Source: Cohnella sp. GbtcB17 | Lineage (GTDB): Bacteria > Bacillota > Bacilli > Paenibacillales > Paenibacillaceae | Direction of reading: 5' to 3' | Length of the DNA: 64,000 nucleotides | NCBI RefSeq assembly: GCF_019091135.1 | Contig: NZ_JAGXJW010000014.1 | Location: forward strand, 23,437 to 87,436 | Shown: positions 61,175 through 64,000 of the stretch, piece by piece | Layout of the letters: every line of letters begins with the position of its first letter | Numbering within the stretch: position 1 is the stretch's first letter | Notes under the pieces: generated by a model | Databases searched by the model: none | Told to the model about the DNA's origin: nothing | What the model saw: only the letters and a program-made list of their open reading frames with translations | Program-made: the position numbers and the translations under genes

Positions 61175-62990
61175 AGGATGTCTCCCCCCGATCTGCAGGT
61201 ATGCGAACCGTTACTTTGGAGCCAAGATTCCTGCGGCTTTCGATATCGATGCCATAAGCGTCTCCGTAGATCAGCTTGATTCGCTTGTTGGTGTTGTTCA
61301 GTCCGATATGGTGATGTCCGGTTTTTTTCTTGCCTGCGCTTAGCGCATGGTCTTTGTCCATCAAGCCGCTCTCGAACCCCAGCCCGTTGTCGGTAATCTC
61401 GAAATAAATCGTATCGCCTTCCCTGCGAATACGGAGGGTGAGCGTGCCTTTGCCTACCTTTTTCTCAAGTCCGTGCACGATGGCATTTTCCACGAGGGGC
61501 TCGATGCTCAGCTTGGGGAGCCGCAGGTCGAGAATGGATTCGTCTTCGACCTCGATGGCGTAGTCGAATTTATCGTCGAATCTTTCTTTTTGGATGTACA
61601 GGTAGAATCGGATGAACTCCAGCTCCTGACGGATAGGGATCATGTCCGTCCCTCCTGAATAAATCCCAGCCTGCAGCAGCTCGGTCATGGCGGTAACCAT
61701 CTTGTAGACGGTCTCGTCCTTGGACAGCCGGGCTTTGTAGCCGATCGTGATCAGCGTATTGAACAGGAAATGGGGATTCATCTGCGACTGAAGAAATTTG
61801 ATCTCCGATACCTTGACGAGCAGCTGCTTTTCGTAAACTTCGCCGATCAGATGCTTGATCTCGCCGGTCATTTTATTAAAGGTGCCGCTTAGCAGGTTGA
61901 GCTCGACGTCCTTGTACGACGGCATGACGGTGTTGTAATCGCCCTGCTTGACTTTGTTGAAGCTGTGAAACAGATCGCGGATGAAACGGGTAAAGCGAAG
62001 CGAAACAAGGATGCCCGCCGCTGTGGAGACGGAGGCGATCAGCACGATGATCCATACGTAATTCCGGATGCTGTCGGACAGTTTGGCAAGGATCTGCTTT
62101 TTGGGAATGCCGACGATAAACGTCAGTCCGGTGCCGCCGATGCTTTGCGACGCGAATATGTATTTCTGCCCGTCCAGGCTGACATCGTTCACGGTCGTGC
62201 TGTCTTTGAGCTGCAAGATCGACGGCTCAACCTGAAGTCCGAGCTGACGCTTATCCGAGCTGGAGTATACGAAGCCCCGATTATCGATGATGTAGGCCAT
62301 AGAACCCGGAAAGCCGATGAGCTCTGCGTATTTGGCGGACAAGTCCGCCTCGCTGGTGCCGAAGATGAGGACAAGACGCTGCGTCGGAATATCGATATTC
62401 GATACGATGCGGGTGAAGTAAAGGGTCGGATCGCCGGCGCTAGGCGGCAGAATCTCTTTTCCCCTCACTTTGTTCTTGCTCACCGTCCGGTACACGCTCA
62501 GATTATGCTGGTTGGTCTGCTCGATATTAGGCTGCGACTTCAGGACGGAGATGAAGTTATCCGCGTCGAAAAAGACATAGGCTGTCGACAGCAGGCTGAT
62601 ATTCCAGGCGTTGTTGAACATCAGGCTGTACTTGAGATCCTCCTCGATCTCGCTCTTGTTCAGGAACTTCTTATAAAAGTCGTCGCCAAGGGAGACGTCC
62701 TCGACGGACCAGGTTCTGACCGCTTTGTTGGATAGGAAATGAAGGGACGTATTGTCGATGATTTGAAACGAATTTTCGATATTGTCGTTGGTCTGATGAA
62801 TGAGCTGGGACAAGTTTTCGTTCGCATTTTTGGTCAGCATGTAGGAGATGCTCCAGTGAAAATAAAAGCCGGCCAAGGTCATCGGAAGGAGAATGAGCAG
62901 AAAAACGGCAGCGACGATCTTATGACGGATCGGAATGCTCGCCAGCACATTCAAGTATTGAAAGGGTTTACAATTACGGATATTCGGCAT
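61167..62990 (-). CDS. YesM-type sensor histidine kinase
   Basis: Membrane kinase of 607 residues; the start is ATG 62990 behind GAGGAG. The frame runs open to 63308, but that extension crosses the promoter region. Order: TM1 (about 28-50, IVAAVFLLILLPMTLAGFYF), extracytoplasmic Cache-like sensor (about 51-310), TM2 (about 315-335), HAMP (about 335-390), His_kinase with phospho-His in QSQMNPHFLFNTLITIGYK, HATPase with PLVENAIVHGLE and ITDNGLGF. Coupled to the regulator encoded next. Confidence 0.9.
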   Translation of the reverse strand: MPNIRNCKPFQYLNVLASIPIRHKIVAAVFLLILLPMTLAGFYFHWSISYMLTKNANENLSQLIHQTNDNIENSFQIIDNTSLHFLSNKAVRTWSVEDVSLGDDFYKKFLNKSEIEEDLKYSLMFNNAWNISLLSTAYVFFDADNFISVLKSQPNIEQTNQHNLSVYRTVSKNKVRGKEILPPSAGDPTLYFTRIVSNIDIPTQRLVLIFGTSEADLSAKYAELIGFPGSMAYIIDNRGFVYSSSDKRQLGLQVEPSILQLKDSTTVNDVSLDGQKYIFASQSIGGTGLTFIVGIPKKQILAKLSDSIRNYVWIIVLIASVSTAAGILVSLRFTRFIRDLFHSFNKVKQGDYNTVMPSYKDVELNLLSGTFNKMTGEIKHLIGEVYEKQLLVKVSEIKFLQSQMNPHFLFNTLITIGYKARLSKDETVYKMVTAMTELLQAGIYSGGTDMIPIRQELEFIRFYLYIQKERFDDKFDYAIEVEDESILDLRLPKLSIEPLVENAIVHGLEKKVGKGTLTLRIRREGDTIYFEITDNGLGFESGLMDKDHALSAGKKKTGHHHIGLNNTNKRIKLIYGDAYGIDIESRRNLGSKVTVRIPADRGETSYV

Positions 62991-63229
62991 GATGACTGCT
63001 CCTCGGCGAACGATACTGAAAGCAAAGCCTATTATAATACCATTTGCGCATCCCCGGATAGGAGAACGTGGTCCAGCGGACCTCGTAGCGGACAGGAAGT
63101 CAAAAAAACATAAGAAAGTTAAAAATAACGGCAGTAAAGACGTGCCGGCATCTCCGCTTGTATCCTTCCCGATGCAAAGCATCAAAATAACGCAACTCAT
63201 GATGTCGAAAAACGATTCCCCTTTTGTCT

Positions 63230-63252
63230 TATAATGAGCTCGTAGCGCTACG
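63230..63252 (+). promoter_or_regulatory. -10 element and perfect palindrome before the last binding-protein gene
   Basis: The 319-bp divergent gap between kinase and lipoprotein genes holds TATAAT at 63230-63235, without a -35 consensus, and the perfect 12-bp palindrome CGTAGCGCTACG at 63241-63252, over the probable transcription start. A mirrored TATAAT (63030-63035, minus) may serve the kinase gene. I see no gene in this gap. Confidence 0.45.
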
Positions 63253-63309
63253 GGGGAAATCAAGCAAGCGGTTGCAAGACAGGATCGGCTATTTGGAGGG
63301 GGAAGCAAA

Positions 63310-64000
63310 GTGAAAAAAACGATCTACAAGACAAGCGCCGCCATGGCAGGCGCGCTCGTGCTGCTCGCGTCCGTGACGGCATGCGGCTCCAACAATTCTT
63401 CGTCGCCGGCCAGCGGCGCGCCGTCGTCCGACAGCCCGCCGGCTTCGGCGACAGCTTCGGCGCAAGGGAGCGAACAGGCGGCCGCCAAGGCGCCGGTTAA
63501 GATCAAATACCTGACGTACCGGGTCGGTACACATGCTTCCGCCAAGCTCGAAGCGGAGCAGATCAAGCAGTTCAACGAGAAATACGGCAAGGAAGTCGAA
63601 GTACAAGTCGAGGAGATTCCGAGCGATTCGGCTTATGAAGATAAGATCAAGATCTTGGCGGCCTCCGGGGACATTCCCGACGTGGTCATGGGCAAAAACG
63701 GGATCAACGATATTCTGATCAAAGGCAATCTTGCAACCCCTTTCAACGATTACCTTAGCCAGGACCCCGAGTGGGCGAAGGAGATCGGCGACGAGGCGCT
63801 TGCGGCCAACACCCGCGAAGGCAAAGTCTGGTCGATCAGCGACCAGAAACAGACGGTGGGCTACTTTTATAACAAGGAAATGTTCGACAAGGCCAGCATC
63901 AAGCCCGCGCAGACGTGGGACGAATTCATGAGCAACAACGAAAAGCTCAAGGCCGCCGGCTTCGTGCCGCTGGCGCTGATGACGGGCGAAAATGCATGGA
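63310..64000 (+). CDS. Sugar ABC transporter substrate-binding lipoprotein, C-terminus cut by window edge
   Basis: GTG 63310 behind GGAGGGGG starts a lipoprotein signal peptide (KKTIYKTSAAMAGALVLLAS) with lipobox VTAC, a Ser/Ala/Pro-rich tether and a family 1 binding-protein fold: KIKYLTYRVGTHASAKLEAE, LAASGDIPDVVMGK, REGKVWSISDQKQTVGYFYN. 230 codons are visible, about half the usual length. Permease genes are expected just past the right edge. Divergent from a YesM/YesN pair that probably regulates it. Confidence 0.87.
   Translation, partial: MKKTIYKTSAAMAGALVLLASVTACGSNNSSSPASGAPSSDSPPASATASAQGSEQAAAKAPVKIKYLTYRVGTHASAKLEAEQIKQFNEKYGKEVEVQVEEIPSDSAYEDKIKILAASGDIPDVVMGKNGINDILIKGNLATPFNDYLSQDPEWAKEIGDEALAANTREGKVWSISDQKQTVGYFYNKEMFDKASIKPAQTWDEFMSNNEKLKAAGFVPLALMTGENAW

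Noticed and set aside
62991-63308. N-terminal extension of the third YesM kinase
   Set aside because: It crosses the divergent promoter region; ATG 62990 has the ribosome site and the usual kinase N-terminus.

Overview
The window reads as chromosomal DNA of a Gram-positive, S-layer-bearing, polysaccharide-degrading bacterium of the Paenibacillaceae (Paenibacillus/Cohnella type). This rests on five surface proteins with S-layer homology (SLH) domains, three kinase/regulator pairs of the YesM/YesN type beside sugar-binding lipoproteins, ABC sugar permeases without their own ATPase, a SARP-type response regulator of the kind common in this family, AGGAGG ribosome sites and frequent TTG/GTG starts. 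I saw no rRNA, tRNA, transposase, phage gene or CRISPR array.

Layout. 1-4.0 kb: a 7TM-type sensor kinase (cut by the left edge) behind an SLH protein. 4.1-6.5 kb: a PanE-like oxidoreductase divergent from a TetR regulator, then a DJ-1/PfpI protein. 6.6-15.4 kb: one co-directional carbohydrate operon (YesM kinase, YesN regulator, binding lipoprotein, two permeases, esterase, serine hydrolase) ended by a strong hairpin. 15.5-17.3 kb: a copper-amine-oxidase-like stalk protein and a small methyltransferase on the minus strand. 17.6-28.4 kb: an SLH-anchored glycoside hydrolase, a second YesM/YesN pair and a second binding-protein/permease set. 28.4-31.9 kb: an OmpR/kinase pair divergent from a thiol-redox operon (thioredoxin-like, CcdA-like, peroxiredoxin). 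32.0-33.4 kb: an XRE regulator and a small export protein.

33.6-56.1 kb is a surface-protein island: an SLH protein with two seven-blade RCC1 propellers, an SLH protein with GLUG-like and Ig-like domains, a 1055-residue hybrid kinase with two different kinase modules plus its SARP-type regulator, and a two-gene operon of giant SLH proteins (2053 and 1136 residues) built from tandem repeats and sharing a conserved module before the SLH anchor. 56.2-59.4 kb holds a DJ-1-family protein with an extra C-terminal domain, a repeat-rich stretch with a probable gene relic, an AraC regulator broken by two compensating frameshifts, and a phytanoyl-CoA dioxygenase-family gene. 59.5-64.0 kb is a third YesM/YesN pair divergent from a binding lipoprotein cut by the right edge.

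How it may work together (inference): surface hydrolases and propeller or adhesion proteins attach to the cell-wall polymer through SLH domains; released sugars are bound by lipoproteins and imported through permeases that must borrow an MsmX-type ATPase from elsewhere; the neighbouring kinases report ligand and set expression. The points I would look at first are a regulator with Glu in place of the phospho-acceptor Asp, the PhoP-box-like triple TTAACA before the redox operon, the paired covarying hairpins, the exact 465-bp repeat array, and the double-kinase/SARP system between the surface-protein genes.
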